A stretch of DNA of 64,000 nucleotides from Bacillus kwashiorkori (GCF_001375515.1 NZ_CTDX01000011.1:1-64000), one strand, 5' to 3'. Positions 1 through 11,395 are shown, counted from the first letter of the stretch. Notes: generated from the letters alone by a model not told the origin. Made by a program: numbers and translations.

Positions 1-58
1 GCATGTATTAGGCACGCCGCCAGCGTTCGTCCTGAGCCAGGATCAAACTCTCCAAAAA
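1..58 (-). rRNA. 16S ribosomal RNA, 5' end (partial)
   Basis: The reverse complement reads GAGTTTGATCCTGGCTCAG followed by GACGAACGCTGGCGGCG, the universally conserved beginning of bacterial 16S rRNA. Only about the first 58 nucleotides lie in the window and the gene continues off the left edge. The exact 5' nucleotide is inferred by analogy with Bacillus. An rRNA operon transcribed away from oriC at this place, downstream of bofA, matches rrnA of B. subtilis. Confidence 0.97.
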
Positions 59-144
59 GTGTTTGATTTGCTCATTTAAAATACTAGCATGTTTAACGCT
101 TTGTCTTGTTCAGTTTTCAAGGTTCAATTTTTAGCGACTTAATT

Positions 145-173
145 ATAATAACAAATAATTGTTATGAAGTCAA
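145..173 (-). promoter_or_regulatory. rRNA operon promoter
   Basis: On the minus strand TTGACT (168-173) and TATTAT (145-150) are separated by exactly 17 bases, a near-consensus sigma-A promoter about 90 bases before the 16S start. Between promoter and 16S the leader holds CTTGAAAACTGAAC, which resembles leader sequences found before Bacillus rRNA genes. Confidence 0.8.
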
Positions 174-567
174 CTATTTTTTATAAATTATTTTTTGCTC
201 TGTCGTAATGACAAAATATATATTAACAAAGATTTATAGAAAATGCAAATGGTATTTTTATACAGCATCAATATTTTTTAATTGCAATAAACATACTACT
301 ACCCTTTAGTAATTTTGTAAAGTTAATAATTGAAGACAATTGACATCATACGTATTCTTTGTAATTTATTCTATTTACACTAATCACTTTACTTTGTTTT
401 GCTACATTTCTTTAACTAATGCATAGCCCGTAAGTTAAATATTCATTTGAATTAGCACAAAGTGGAAAATAATATTTGTTTTTAGTTTTAGTAGTGTCCA
501 TTTACTGTTTCAAACAAACTTAATGCAACATTAACAACACTTGGATTTAATAGTGGAAATAATTAAA
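174..567. other. AT-rich intergenic region, no gene seen
   Basis: Between the rRNA promoter and the terminator of bofA I see no open frame with a ribosome-binding site and no recognisable RNA. It could hold further upstream rRNA promoters or UP elements, but none stands out. Confidence 0.6.
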
Positions 568-599
568 GGGATTAGGCAGCAATAAGCAGTCTAATCCCC
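568..599 (-). terminator. Terminator of the recR-yaaL-bofA transcript
   Basis: GGGATTAG and CTAATCCC form an 8-bp stem just after the bofA stop codon. On the minus strand the stem is followed by a loosely T-rich stretch. Confidence 0.65.
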
Positions 600-610
600 A
601 AAACTATAAT

Positions 611-877
611 CTATACCAACACCCAAAGTTGAATAGTTGTTAACGCTAATACACCTGGAATTCCTAATATTCCTGAGATGGTAGCTGTGATTAAATTTAT
701 TGGTACATGAATGCCAAATTGGTTGCCGAATGCATTGAGGAAAAATAATAATAACGCTCCAATTAATATTTTTACGAAGGTTTGTCCAATAATTTTTATC
801 GGCTTAAACGAGGTTCCAAAAAACAGGACTGTTATAATTAATATACTTAAACCACTTATTATAATTGCAGTTTTCAT
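611..877 (-). CDS. bofA: Pro-sigma-K processing inhibitor BofA
   Basis: An 88-residue, very hydrophobic protein with at least two membrane segments (about residues 5-20 and 33-50) and a hydrophobic C-terminal half rich in Gly, Pro and Ile, as in BofA. In B. subtilis BofA sits in the outer forespore membrane and, with SpoIVFA, holds the SpoIVFB protease inactive until pro-sigma-K must be cleaved. The gene lies after recR and yaaL and before an rRNA operon, the same order as in B. subtilis. GGGGG lies 5 bases before the ATG. The identification rests on length, composition and position. Confidence 0.88.
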   Translation of the reverse strand: MKTAIIISGLSILIITVLFFGTSFKPIKIIGQTFVKILIGALLLFFLNAFGNQFGIHVPINLITATISGILGIPGVLALTTIQLWVLV

Positions 878-963
878 TTAATCCCCCACTTATTAATTAG
901 TTTTAAAAAGCTTGTACTAATTAATAAATATGCTCGTAAAAGAAAAAAATACCGAATAATAAA

Positions 964-1060
964 GGGCTATCCAAAATGTTCATTTTTTTGACATCTGGTG
1001 CCCTCCCTTGTAGATTCTTGCTTATTATACTTTTGGAGTTTTCCGCTTTTGGGACAGTCC
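964..1060. repeat. Dispersed intergenic repeat, copy A
   Basis: A 97-base segment between yaaL and bofA bounded by imperfect inverted ends (GGGCTATCC and GGGACAGTCC). It shares its internal blocks ATTCTTGCTTATTA and GAGTTTTCC/GAAGTTTTCC, as well as its ends, with the segment at 6385-6493. It looks like a small non-coding repeat family. No transposase is seen. Confidence 0.65.
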
Positions 1061-1062
1061 GA

Positions 1063-1287
1063 CTACAACAACGATTTAACTTTTATCTTCCTTGTTTTTG
1101 CCTCTTTAAAAAGATAGAAGTATTTTATTTCTGCCATTTTCAGTTGTTGTCTTAAATCTTCTGTTACATTAATACTTCGTTCCGTTATATTTTGTTCGTT
1201 TTGCCACTGTTTTTTGAATTGCTCCATCTGTAAGAGTAACTTTAAATCATATTCTTTTTTTAACGACTTTCTTTTTCGGAAGAACAT
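1063..1287 (-). CDS. yaaL: YaaL family protein (DUF2508)
   Basis: A 74-residue, strongly charged, probably helical protein (start MFFRKRKSLKKEYD) with no membrane segment. Length, charge and place between recR and bofA match B. subtilis YaaL, whose function is not known. It starts 15 bases downstream of the recR stop and is probably cotranscribed with it. AAAGGGGGATAACG precedes the ATG. Copy A of the dispersed repeat directly follows the stop codon. Confidence 0.85.
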   Translation of the reverse strand: MFFRKRKSLKKEYDLKLLLQMEQFKKQWQNEQNITERSINVTEDLRQQLKMAEIKYFYLFKEAKTRKIKVKSLL

Positions 1288-1302
1288 CGTTATCCCCCTT
1301 TA

Positions 1303-1899
1303 TTATATTTCTCTTCTTCCTTCCAAAGCTTTTGATAAAGTTACTTCATCTGCATATTCTAAATCACCACCAACAGGTAATCCGTGGGCTATTCTAGTTA
1401 CTTTTATACCTGAAGGCTTTACGAGTCGGGAGATGTACATCGCTGTTGCTTCTCCTTCGATATTAGGATTTGTAGCAAGAATTAATTCATTCACCGTTTC
1501 ATCTTGTAATCTTTTTAGCAAACTGGGAATATTTATATCCTCTGGTCCGATTCCATCCATCGGGGATATGGAGCCGTGTAATACGTGATATAGACCATTA
1601 TAATCTTTCATCTTTTCCATAGCTATGACATCTTTAGGGTCTTGAACAACACAAATAATACCACGATTTCGGTGTTCGTCTTCACAAATGAAACACGGAT
1701 CTCTATCTGTTATATGGCCACATACGGAACAATATGTTAAATCCCTTTTTGCATTTACAAGGGCTTTTGCGAAATCTAACACCGTATCTTCTTGCATTGT
1801 AAGAACAAAAAAAGCCAGACGTGCAGCTGTTTTTGGGCCGATACCTGGCAATTTCATAAAGCTATCAATTAATTTAGTTATTGGCTCTGGGTAATACAT
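1303..1899 (-). CDS. recR: Recombination mediator protein RecR
   Basis: A 198-residue protein of the usual RecR length. It has the N-terminal helix-hairpin-helix ([14 protein letters not shown], about residues 16-30), a four-cysteine zinc finger (CSVCG...CFIC, about 56-72), and a Toprim domain ([10 protein letters not shown] to [12 protein letters not shown]). RecR works with RecF and RecO to load RecA on single-stranded DNA gaps. The ATG at 1899 is preferred because GGAGG lies 9 bases upstream; an in-frame TTG two codons earlier sits too close. It follows yaaK by 17 bases, in the conserved dnaX-yaaK-recR operon. Confidence 0.97.
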   Translation of the reverse strand: MYYPEPITKLIDSFMKLPGIGPKTAARLAFFVLTMQEDTVLDFAKALVNAKRDLTYCSVCGHITDRDPCFICEDEHRNRGIICVVQDPKDVIAMEKMKDYNGLYHVLHGSISPMDGIGPEDINIPSLLKRLQDETVNELILATNPNIEGEATAMYISRLVKPSGIKVTRIAHGLPVGGDLEYADEVTLSKALEGRREI

Positions 1900-1916
1900 G
1901 AGCAAATGCCTCCTAA

Positions 1917-2237
1917 TTAGAACAATCCAGGGATATTCATTCCTTTTGTAAATTGTCCTAATCTTTGTTCTGTTAATTTGTCTACTTTCTCTAAAGCATC
2001 ATTTATAGCGATAACGAGTAAGTCTTGAAGTGTCTCGACATCTTCAGGATCAACAACATCTTCATCCAACTTAACTTCTAATACTTCCTTATGTCCTGAA
2101 ACAACTACTGATACCATTCCTCCACCAGCAGTTCCCTCGATTTTTTCCTCACCTAGTTGTTCTTGAGCCTCTTGCATTTTCTTTTGCATTTTTTGCATTT
2201 GTTTCATCATTTGTTGCATATTTCCCATTCCACGCAT
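1917..2237 (-). CDS. yaaK: Nucleoid-associated protein YaaK (YbaB/EbfC family)
   Basis: A 106-residue protein that begins with a Met/Gln/Lys-rich helix ([18 protein letters not shown]) followed by the [11 protein letters not shown]-type beta segment typical of the YbaB/EbfC family. Members form dimers that bind DNA. The gene lies between dnaX and recR, its almost universal position. GGAGG precedes the ATG by 9 bases. Confidence 0.96.
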   Translation of the reverse strand: MRGMGNMQQMMKQMQKMQKKMQEAQEQLGEEKIEGTAGGGMVSVVVSGHKEVLEVKLDEDVVDPEDVETLQDLLVIAINDALEKVDKLTEQRLGQFTKGMNIPGLF

Positions 2238-2259
2238 TATAAATTTCCTCCTATTATCA

Positions 2260-3939
2260 CTAATCTTTTATTTCTAACAACTCTTCCCCAACAAGTCTTT
2301 TTGCTTCCTCAATTAGTGGGTCATTAGGTTGTTTGTCTTCTTCTTTTATTTGTTGGCGATGTTGACTTATAAATGAACTTCTTATCTCCATCCATTGCTC
2401 TTCTGGAACACCAATAACCTCTAGCTGTTTTCCAGTAATAGTTGCCAATACATTTTTCATTATACTAATAAACTCTTGATTTTGCATTGCCATCTGACAA
2501 TGAATTTCATATTTAAATTTGATTATTAATCCGCTATCCGAAGCTGCGACAGGTTCCGCATCATTTAATAAAGCGGAATGTGAACGTTTTAGTTGAGTTA
2601 ATACATTCGCCCAGTTCGTTTTGATAATTTGAAGATTTTGTTTCGTCGCATCTGATAATGTTCGTTCTATCTTTCCAGTAGGAACTTTAAAGGAATTTCC
2701 TTGTCTTGCAGGAGAACGCTGACTTTTTGGCGCCTGTTCTTGAGTTGAGGTATTAACAGGTCCTGCTTCCTTAAGTTGCTGCAGTTCTGTTTCCAACTGC
2801 GACAGTTTTTCTAATAAATGATTTATTTTATTTGAGTCCTCTTGATTATTAACCTTTTCTGTTTCACATAATTGAATAAGACTAACCTCTAAAAAGATTC
2901 GTGGATGATTTGTCCATTTCATTTCTTGCTGTGTTTTATTTAATTGGTCAATAATTTGATATACCCTATCGTCTGTATATCCTTCAACATTTTCGATGAA
3001 ATCATCATCAACAATGACTTTTTCTAAATATTCCACTAAATCTGGTGAACTTTTGTATAATAACAAATCCCGATAATATAGTAATAAATCCTCTACTAGT
3101 CGCGCTACATCTTTTCCTTCCGCAATTAGTTTATGTAACCATTTTAACGCTTCTTGAGAGTTGTGATGCAATATTGCTTTCACAATAGTAGACAAAACTT
3201 GTTGGGAGACAGAACCGGTAATCATTAAGGCATCTTCCAAAGTAATCTTTTCAGAACTATAGGAAAGGGTCTGGTCTAATAAACTTAGTGCATCCCGCAT
3301 ACCGCCTTCTGCTGTGCGTGCAATAACTTGGATTGCTTCTTCGTCATAAGCTTGACCCGATTGATGCAAGATTAGACGTAGTCGCTCCACGATTGTACTA
3401 GATGTTATCCTTTTAAAATCAAATCGTTGACATCTTGAAATAATAGTTAATGGAATTTTATGCGGTTCTGTTGTCGCTAGTACAAAAATCACATGTTTTG
3501 GAGGTTCTTCTAATGTTTTTAAAAGAGCATTAAACGCACTAATTGAAAGCATATGTACTTCGTCTATTATATATACTTTATATTTAGTTGCACTTGGTGC
3601 GAATTTCACTTTATCAAGAACATCACGCATTTCCTCTACTCTACTATTAGATGCAGCATCAAATTCAATCACATCTGGAATGGATCCGTCCGTAATGCCT
3701 TTACAAGAAGGACATTCATTACATGGCTCCCCATCTACTGAATTTGGGCAATTAACTGCTTTCGCTAAAATTTTTGCCGCACTTGTTTTCCCTGTACCTC
3801 TTGGGCCGCTAAATAAATATGCATGTGAGATTTTTTCTTGAATGAGGGCATTTTGCAATGTTTTCGTTACATGTGATTGACCAACAACATCTGCAAAAAT
3901 TTGTGGCCGCCATACACGATATAATGCTTGATAACTCAT
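2260..3939 (-). CDS. dnaX: DNA polymerase III subunits gamma/tau
   Basis: A 559-residue clamp-loader ATPase. Walker A is GPRGTGKTS (residues 45-53), a zinc module uses Cys64, Cys73, Cys76 and Cys79, Walker B is IIDEVHML near residue 127, and the sensor region reads ATTEPHKIP. The C-terminal part after residue ~370 is a less conserved Gln/Lys-rich tau-type region that would bind the polymerase. I see no obvious A-rich slippery heptamer with a following hairpin, so one long tau form is expected. First gene of dnaX-yaaK-recR, downstream of the SRP RNA gene. Confidence 0.97.
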   Translation of the reverse strand: MSYQALYRVWRPQIFADVVGQSHVTKTLQNALIQEKISHAYLFSGPRGTGKTSAAKILAKAVNCPNSVDGEPCNECPSCKGITDGSIPDVIEFDAASNSRVEEMRDVLDKVKFAPSATKYKVYIIDEVHMLSISAFNALLKTLEEPPKHVIFVLATTEPHKIPLTIISRCQRFDFKRITSSTIVERLRLILHQSGQAYDEEAIQVIARTAEGGMRDALSLLDQTLSYSSEKITLEDALMITGSVSQQVLSTIVKAILHHNSQEALKWLHKLIAEGKDVARLVEDLLLYYRDLLLYKSSPDLVEYLEKVIVDDDFIENVEGYTDDRVYQIIDQLNKTQQEMKWTNHPRIFLEVSLIQLCETEKVNNQEDSNKINHLLEKLSQLETELQQLKEAGPVNTSTQEQAPKSQRSPARQGNSFKVPTGKIERTLSDATKQNLQIIKTNWANVLTQLKRSHSALLNDAEPVAASDSGLIIKFKYEIHCQMAMQNQEFISIMKNVLATITGKQLEVIGVPEEQWMEIRSSFISQHRQQIKEEDKQPNDPLIEEAKRLVGEELLEIKD

Positions 3940-4043
3940 TTATCTCGCCCTCCCGAAAACGAATAAAACTTAATCCTTTATATTATAGCTTATTCAAATA
4001 GATAATTCCTAGAAAAACAATTAAAAAACATTTAAAGTATATG

Positions 4044-4075
4044 AAAAAACACCCTAACTAAATTATAAGGGTGTT
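4044..4075 (-). terminator. Terminator of the SRP RNA gene
   Basis: AACACCCT and AGGGTGTT form an 8-bp stem followed on the minus strand by a run of T (TTTTTT), just after the 3' end of the SRP RNA. Confidence 0.85.
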
Positions 4076-4097
4076 AAAGTGCAACAATTATTATGTA

Positions 4098-4367
4098 TGC
4101 CGTGCACCTTTTGTCGACTGCTCACCATAGGCGTTGCTTCCGCAGTTAGCTCGGTCCAGGCGACCCTACGGCACATGAGAGATTCCACTTAATGCTGCTT
4201 CCTTCCGGACCTGACATAGTTCATGGATTCTCATTGCGTAGGACCCAGACGTCAACACCACTTACGAAAGACAGACCCTACAGTGAGTCAGCCTCGAAAA
4301 GGGATTCAGTCTCGCTAGAGCGGATTGCGAGTACAGGGCTCCGCTAACTCCCCACCTAGCACGGCAT
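4098..4367 (-). ncRNA. scr: Signal recognition particle RNA (large Bacillus type, scRNA)
   Basis: About 270 nucleotides whose two ends pair (TGCCGTGCT at the 5' end with GTGCACGGCA at the 3' end). It contains the universal SRP domain IV sequence GGTCCGGAAGGAAGCAGC and the Alu-domain loop sequences near the 5' end. Size and ends match the ~271-nt scRNA of B. subtilis, which includes the Alu domain missing from the short 4.5S RNA of enterobacteria. It lies between tadA and dnaX as in B. subtilis. The ends are set from pairing and may be off by a few bases. Confidence 0.96.
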
Positions 4368-4459
4368 AACTAAGTATACTAGTATTTCGTATAAAATGCA
4401 ATTATTATTAGCTGTTAAATATTACCTTATTGACAACTTCATCGAAAAAAATAATTTTC

Positions 4460-4996
<537 letters not shown>

Positions 4997-5088
4997 TCAG
5001 ATGAATCCGTTCTTTTTTCTTTATTATAAACATAAATTATTTATAGCGCTAAAAATAGTATGCCAATAGTATTTAAGGGGGAATGGAT

Positions 5089-6369
5089 TTGCAAATTCAT
5101 GTTGTAGGACCGAATCAATCACTATTCGGGATTGCACAGGCGTATAACACAACGGTAAATGACTTAGTGGAAGCAAATGACATACCAAATCCGAACCAAT
5201 TAGTCGTAGGACAAACGATTGTTATCCCGATTGTTGGTTCTTTTTATTGGGTACAGGCAGGCGATAGCCTTTGGTCAATTGCACAAAGATTTAACATTTC
5301 CTATGATCAATTAGCTTCTATCAATCGAATTCCACTTAATCGCCCATTACAAGTAGGAACAAGACTTTATATACCTCCACGACCAAAAACTACCGCAGAA
5401 TTCAATGCTTATATCGAACCTCGAGGAACAGTAACACAAGCCCTTGAAAGTAGTGCAAGAGAAGCCGCACCATATTTAACCTATTTAGCTCCATTTAGTT
5501 TTAACGCAAACCGTGACGGGACACTGACGGAACCACCACTAAATCAGTTTCCAGCTATTGCTACTGCAAATCGAAATATTTTAATGATGGTTATTACGAA
5601 TAAAGAAAATGACCAATTTAGTGATGAGTTAGGAAGGATATTATTAAATGACCAAGCAATTCAAGGTAGGTTTTTAAATAATATTGTAAATACAGCTAAA
5701 AGATATGGGTTTAGAGATATTCATTTTGACTTTGAATATTTACGACCAGAAGACAGAGAAGCATATAACACATTTTTAAGAAGAGCAAAGGCTAGGTTTA
5801 ATCAAGAAGGATGGTTATTGTCTACCGCTCTAGCTCCAAAGACAAGTGCGACGCAAAAAGGACGTTGGTATGAAGCACATGATTATCGGGCTCATGGGGA
5901 GATTGTGGACTTCGTTGTAATAATGACGTACGAATGGGGTTATAGTGGTGGACCACCTATGGCTGTATCTCCTATTAATCCGGTCAGAAGAGTGCTTGAA
6001 TACGCTATAACAGAAATGCCTTCACAAAAAATTATGATGGGGCAAAACTTATACGGATATGATTGGACACTTCCTTATCAGCAAGGAACTATTGCCCGAG
6101 CTGTTAGTCCGCAACAAGCAATTCAATTAGCGGCAACTCATAACGTACCAATACAGTATGATATGACTGCACAAGCACCGTTTTTCAACTACACAGATAA
6201 TCAAGGAAGAAACCATATTGTGTGGTTTGAAGATGCCAGAAGCATTCAAGCAAAATTCAATTTAATAAAGGAATTAAATTTACGAGGAATGAGCTACTGG
6301 AAATTAGGTCTTTCCTTCCCGCAAAATTGGTTATTAATAACAGAAAACTTTAATATTACAAAAAGGTAA
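5089..6369 (+). CDS. yaaH: Spore cortex/coat glycosidase of the YaaH family (2x LysM + GH18)
   Basis: A protein of about 426 residues with two N-terminal LysM peptidoglycan-binding repeats (about residues 3-46 and 50-97) and a glycoside hydrolase 18 barrel. The catalytic motif is DIHFDFEYLRPED, with the expected DxxDxE acid residues, and segments such as MTYEWGYSGGPP and SYWKLGLSFPQNW are very close to B. subtilis YaaH/SleL-type enzymes. These act on spore cortex fragments during germination and are made in the mother cell. AAGGGGG ends 1 base before an ATG (5083) but 7 bases before an in-frame TTG (5089), so the TTG is preferred. Plus strand, head-on to replication on this arm, as in B. subtilis. 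Confidence 0.93.
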   Translation: MQIHVVGPNQSLFGIAQAYNTTVNDLVEANDIPNPNQLVVGQTIVIPIVGSFYWVQAGDSLWSIAQRFNISYDQLASINRIPLNRPLQVGTRLYIPPRPKTTAEFNAYIEPRGTVTQALESSAREAAPYLTYLAPFSFNANRDGTLTEPPLNQFPAIATANRNILMMVITNKENDQFSDELGRILLNDQAIQGRFLNNIVNTAKRYGFRDIHFDFEYLRPEDREAYNTFLRRAKARFNQEGWLLSTALAPKTSATQKGRWYEAHDYRAHGEIVDFVVIMTYEWGYSGGPPMAVSPINPVRRVLEYAITEMPSQKIMMGQNLYGYDWTLPYQQGTIARAVSPQQAIQLAATHNVPIQYDMTAQAPFFNYTDNQGRNHIVWFEDARSIQAKFNLIKELNLRGMSYWKLGLSFPQNWLLITENFNITKR

Positions 6370-6384
6370 TAGTTACTTCTCTTG

Positions 6385-6493
6385 GGGCTGTCTAGAAAGT
6401 CATATATTGACTTTTGGACAGTCCTTATTTATGTTGGAATATTGCTATTCTTGCTTATTAAATCTCGGAAGTTTTCCACTTTTAGGATATCCC
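6385..6493. repeat. Dispersed intergenic repeat, copy B
   Basis: A 109-base segment after yaaH with imperfect inverted ends (GGGCTGTC and GGATATCCC) and an internal hairpin GACTTTTGGACAGTCC near its left end. It aligns along most of its length with the segment at 964-1060. Its left hairpin may also end yaaH transcription. Confidence 0.65.
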
Positions 6494-6655
6494 TTTTTTA
6501 TTGCAAGTAGTTTCTTCTAATATTTATATATATATAAAATCACCATGCTATGCTAAAATTAATTTTGAATCTGAAAGAATGAGGATATATCTTTGAATAG
6601 AAGCTGTTTTCTCCATGAAAACTTTTTATTCCTCAAGGAAATATGGAGGGAAACT

Positions 6656-7282
6656 ATGAATACGACTTTTATTGCTGTTGAAGGACCAATAGGAGTTGGA
6701 AAATCATCATTAGCAAAAGTTTTATCTGATCACTTTCAATTTCATTTACTTAATGAAATTGTTAACGAAAACCCTTTTTTAAGTAATTTTTATAAAAATA
6801 TCGAGGAATGGAGTTTTCAAACGGAAATGTTTTTCCTTTGTAATAGATTTAAACAATTAGAAGATATTAGAAATCATTACTTAAAGAGGAATTTACCAGT
6901 TGTATCAGATTACCATATGTTTAAAAATTTAATTTTTGCTAAACGTACTTTAAGTGAGTCACACTTTCAAAAGTATGAACAAATATTTCATATATTAAAT
7001 AAAGATCTTCCAACACCTAATCTAATTATTTACATTCACGCCGATTTGCAAACATTATTTACTAGAATTGCTAAGAGGGATCGCGATTTTGAAAGAAATA
7101 TTTCTCCAATCTATTTGGAAAACTTATGTATTGATTACGACCAATATATTACACACTATCAAAAACAACATCCAGAAATACCTATTTTAAAAATCGACGG
7201 AAACAAGATAGATTTTATTGAGAATAAGCAACATCTTAAGGATATTATTAACGATATAGAGTCTTTATTGATAAGGAGTTAA
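6656..7282 (+). CDS. dgk: Deoxyguanosine kinase (deoxynucleoside kinase family)
   Basis: A 208-residue P-loop kinase with EGPIGVGKSS at residues 9-18, the FQTEMFFLCNRFKQL helix, a DYHMFK motif and the lid RDRDFE. It belongs to the Dgk/Dck salvage family that phosphorylates deoxynucleosides. ATG 6656 is preferred because GGAGGG lies 6 bases upstream; a TTG 21 codons earlier has no such site. It is followed after 5 bases by a second kinase of the same family, the dgk-dck pair of B. subtilis. Substrate preference is assigned by order: first gene Dgk, second Dck. Confidence 0.88.
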   Translation: MNTTFIAVEGPIGVGKSSLAKVLSDHFQFHLLNEIVNENPFLSNFYKNIEEWSFQTEMFFLCNRFKQLEDIRNHYLKRNLPVVSDYHMFKNLIFAKRTLSESHFQKYEQIFHILNKDLPTPNLIIYIHADLQTLFTRIAKRDRDFERNISPIYLENLCIDYDQYITHYQKQHPEIPILKIDGNKIDFIENKQHLKDIINDIESLLIRS

Positions 7283-7287
7283 GTTCA

Positions 7288-7959
7288 ATGAATTTGCGAG
7301 AGAAGTATCACATACCGAGTAGTACAGTCATTACAATAGCGGGAACCGTTGGTGTAGGTAAATCGACCTTAACTACAGCTTTAGCGAAAGCACTAAATTT
7401 TCGTACGTCGTTTGAAAAGGTGGATCAAAATCCATATTTAGAAAAATTTTATGATGACTTTCAGAAATGGAGTTTTCATTTACAAATTTACTTTCTAGCA
7501 GAACGCTTTAAAGAGCATAAAAGAATCTTCGAATATGGTGGAGGTTTTGTTCAAGATCGTTCAATCTATGAAGATACGGGCATTTTTGCTCGGATGCATT
7601 ACGAAAATGGGACAATGTCAGAAATTGATTATCAAACCTATTCGAATTTATTTGATTCTATGGTAATGACCCCGTTTTTCCACCACCCCGATATACTAAT
7701 TTATTTAGAAGGATCTTTTGATCATATACTAGAGCGAATAAAAAAACGTGGAAGGCCAATGGAGCAAGAAACCCCAATTACATATTGGGAGGAAATGTAT
7801 AATCGTTATACAAATTGGATTGATTCTTTTTCAGCATGTCCAATATTGCGATTAAATATAGAAGATTACGACTTACACGATAAAGACGAAGCGTGTTTAG
7901 AAGATATTATTAGGAAAATTAGCCTCATTATTAACGAAGCACATACGTATAAGAAATAG
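7288..7959 (+). CDS. dck: Deoxyadenosine/deoxycytidine kinase
   Basis: A 223-residue paralogue of the preceding kinase, with P-loop GTVGVGKST (residues 19-27), the DRSIYEDTGIFA motif that holds the base-binding residues of the dNK family, and the lid KKRGRPME. It would phosphorylate deoxyadenosine and deoxycytidine in salvage. AAGGAG lies 8 bases before the ATG. It is translated from the same transcript as dgk and followed by a strong terminator at 8034. Confidence 0.9.
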   Translation: MNLREKYHIPSSTVITIAGTVGVGKSTLTTALAKALNFRTSFEKVDQNPYLEKFYDDFQKWSFHLQIYFLAERFKEHKRIFEYGGGFVQDRSIYEDTGIFARMHYENGTMSEIDYQTYSNLFDSMVMTPFFHHPDILIYLEGSFDHILERIKKRGRPMEQETPITYWEEMYNRYTNWIDSFSACPILRLNIEDYDLHDKDEACLEDIIRKISLIINEAHTYKK

Positions 7960-8033
7960 ATGTTTTAGTCGATTATAGTGACGGAAATGCAATTTGAACA
8001 AACTTATTAAATAATAAAAGCTACCATAATTAC

Positions 8034-8091
8034 GGCTGTCTTGAAGTAATTTCCTCTTAAGGACTTTCATCTTCAAGATAGCCCATTTTTT
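8034..8091 (+). terminator. Terminator of dgk-dck
   Basis: GGCTGTCTTGAAG (8034-8046) pairs with CTTCAAGATAGCC (8071-8083) and is followed by ATTTTTT. The GGCTGTCT tip resembles the ends of the dispersed repeat. Confidence 0.8.
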
Positions 8092-8108
8092 ACGGCATTT
8101 TTATAAAA

Positions 8109-8142
8109 AAAAAGCTGACCATTGTATTCATGGCAGCTTTTT
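8109..8142 (-). terminator. Terminator of tRNA-Ser (bidirectional)
   Basis: AAAAAGCTGACCAT and ATGGCAGCTTTTT form a nearly perfect stem with A and T tracts on either side. It lies just after the 3' end of tRNA-Ser on the minus strand and could also act as a second terminator for dck. Confidence 0.75.
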
Positions 8143-8177
8143 AATTATCTCCAATATTATGCGCTGTAGTTGTGATA

Positions 8178-8270
8178 TGGTGGAGGAAGAGGGATTCGAA
8201 CCCCCGCGCGGTTTAACCCGCCTGTCGGTTTTCAAGACCGATCCCTTCAGCCGGACTTGGGTATTCCTCC
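8178..8270 (-). tRNA. tRNA-Ser (anticodon UGA)
   Basis: A 93-nucleotide class II tRNA with a long variable arm and 3' CCA encoded. The acceptor stem GGAGGAA pairs with TTCCTCC, the T arm is GGGGGTTCGAATCCC, and the anticodon loop CTTGAAA gives UGA, reading UCA-type serine codons. It lies just downstream of serS, as in B. subtilis. Confidence 0.97.
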
Positions 8271-8426
8271 CCGAGACACAAAAATTATAATATCATGTTA
8301 AAAAACAAAAGTCAACAAAATTACTGCATTTAATCACTTCACTTTAATATTTACATATAGAATAGGATGGGACAAGTTAGTGTAGCAGAAGGAACTCCGG
8401 CGTCACTTGCCCCCCTTTATAATAAA

Positions 8427-9725
<1,299 letters not shown>

Positions 9726-9741
9726 TTATTTTTTGTAATAC

Positions 9742-9990
9742 AAAAAGCTCCCGTCCCCATAAATAAGGGACGAGAGCTTCTCCCGCGTTGCCACCCTAGT
9801 TGAAAGTATAAAATACTCTCCACTCAAAAGATAACGGATTATCCGGTCAAACTTACATCTTTCATGATTTTCGTATGACACTCAAGGATGGATTCACCAT
9901 ATGCCTATACTAGTTTCCACCTACCACTAGCTCTCTAAAATAGCCATATTGGTTACTATTTCCTATCAACGTTTTAATATATAGTTTATT
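9742..9990 (-). promoter_or_regulatory. Serine T-box leader upstream of serS
   Basis: The minus-strand leader contains the conserved T-box sequence AGGGTGGCAACGCGGG (9782-9797), whose UGGC bulge pairs with the acceptor end of uncharged tRNA. It is followed by a terminator hairpin GCTCTCGTCCC...GGGACGGGAGC with a T run (9742-9779). In stem I the specifier loop reads GAATCCA, giving a UCC serine codon at 9890-9892. Uncharged tRNA-Ser should favour the antiterminator and switch serS on. Confidence 0.93.
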
Positions 9991-9996
9991 TTATAT

Positions 9997-10025
9997 ATTA
10001 TATAAAAATTAATGTAAATATTCAA
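9997..10025 (-). promoter_or_regulatory. serS promoter
   Basis: Minus strand: TTGAAT (10020-10025), 17-base spacer, TATAAT (9997-10002). It lies directly before the T-box leader, so transcription would start near 9990. Confidence 0.75.
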
Positions 10026-10075
10026 CAGTTAATAAATAATTACAAACATACTCTACTAGGTCATAAATAATTTAA

Positions 10076-11395
10076 TTAAAACCAGCCACCTACTGTAGTC
10101 GTAATACCATTCCAAAGACTTGCAAAGAAGTTGCCGATTCCTCTCATCATTAAAACGAACCAGTTTGCTTTTTCAACAGATTCTGTAGCAACAACATCTA
10201 CTTTTACTGTACTTTCTTTATCAGTAATAAAGCCGAGATCATCACCATCATACTCATAAGTTAAATACCCAACAACATCTCCTTCTTTAACTGGAGCAGT
10301 AAGTTGGCCATCTTCATTTAGCTTTTTCTTATTCAACACTAACTTCGCTTTATATTTATCCTTTTCTCCATTTTTTATAATTAAACTTAATGGATCTTTC
10401 GTTGCAATTTTAACAGAATCATCTTTACCTTTAGTTACAGGTAAAGTTTTTTTACTTTCAGGAACAAACCCTTTTTCAAATAATGTGTCTTCGCCAAAAT
10501 TTGCAAATGCATAGTCTAATAATTTTGCAGTTTCATTAAACCGTTCGATTTGTGATTTCGTATTCATAATTACAGTTATAAAGCGTTGGTTGCTTTTCAC
10601 TGCTGTAGCCGTAAAACAATACCCTGCAAAATTAGTAGAACCTGTTTTTAACCCATCGACACCTTCATATTCAAAAGTTAATTCTGGAAGCATCCAGTTA
10701 AAATTATTATAAGTTCTTCCATCCCGAAATTTTAATCGAGATATTTTTGCTGTATCTAATACTTCTGGAAAATCATTTAACAAATGATATGCTAATTTAG
10801 CTGTTGCACGGGCAGACATTTTATTTTCATCGTTTATATCTGTACCTTCAGGATGATTATCTAACATATCAGAGTTGTTTAGACCCGTTGAGTTAACAAA
10901 GTGAAAATCACCTAATTCAAGTTCTGCTGCTTTTTCATTCATGAGTTTTACAAAATTACCTTCTGTTCCTGCAATTACTTCTGCAAGAGCAACTGTTGCA
11001 GCATTTGCAGAATGAATAGCCATCGCTTGATATAATTCTTTTACAGTATATGCTTCCCCTTGAGTTAGTCCGACATTAGAAAGACCTAAATAAGGGCTAG
11101 ATAACTTATGAACAAATTCATTGATTGTCACCTTTTGGTCCCATGAAATTCTCCCTTCATGGATTGCCTCTAACACAAGGTATTCAGTAAGCATTTTTGA
11201 CATACTAGCAACACCTAGTAATTCGTCCGCATTATCTTCATAAAGAACTTTTCCTGTCTTAGCATCGATAATTATTGCAGCTTTTGCTTTAATATCTAAC
11301 TTCGTTGCAGCTTCAATATTTGGTACATTATATATAAAGTTTGATAGAACAAAAAACGCTATTATAACAAGTAATAATGGTTGCTTTCTTTTCAC
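10076..11395 (-). CDS. dacA: D-alanyl-D-alanine carboxypeptidase DacA (PBP5)
   Basis: A 439-residue secreted penicillin-binding protein with an N-terminal signal peptide (about residues 1-30, cut near IEAA). The three active-site motifs are SMSK (Ser64-Lys67), SAN (near residue 129) and KTG (near 253, GLKTGST). After the transpeptidase domain come a beta-rich C-terminal domain and an amphipathic membrane-anchoring helix (FVLMMRGIGNFFASLW). It trims the terminal D-Ala from peptidoglycan stem peptides. The start is GTG with GGAGGG 8 bases upstream. It follows guaB in the same direction but with its own gap. Confidence 0.96.
   Translation of the reverse strand: MKRKQPLLLVIIAFFVLSNFIYNVPNIEAATKLDIKAKAAIIIDAKTGKVLYEDNADELLGVASMSKMLTEYLVLEAIHEGRISWDQKVTINEFVHKLSSPYLGLSNVGLTQGEAYTVKELYQAMAIHSANAATVALAEVIAGTEGNFVKLMNEKAAELELGDFHFVNSTGLNNSDMLDNHPEGTDINDENKMSARATAKLAYHLLNDFPEVLDTAKISRLKFRDGRTYNNFNWMLPELTFEYEGVDGLKTGSTNFAGYCFTATAVKSNQRFITVIMNTKSQIERFNETAKLLDYAFANFGEDTLFEKGFVPESKKTLPVTKGKDDSVKIATKDPLSLIIKNGEKDKYKAKLVLNKKKLNEDGQLTAPVKEGDVVGYLTYEYDGDDLGFITDKESTVKVDVVATESVEKANWFVLMMRGIGNFFASLWNGITTTVGGWF

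Noticed and set aside
2260-2900. Programmed frameshift in dnaX to make gamma
   Set aside because: No A-rich slippery heptamer with a downstream hairpin was seen; Bacillus dnaX is not known to need one.
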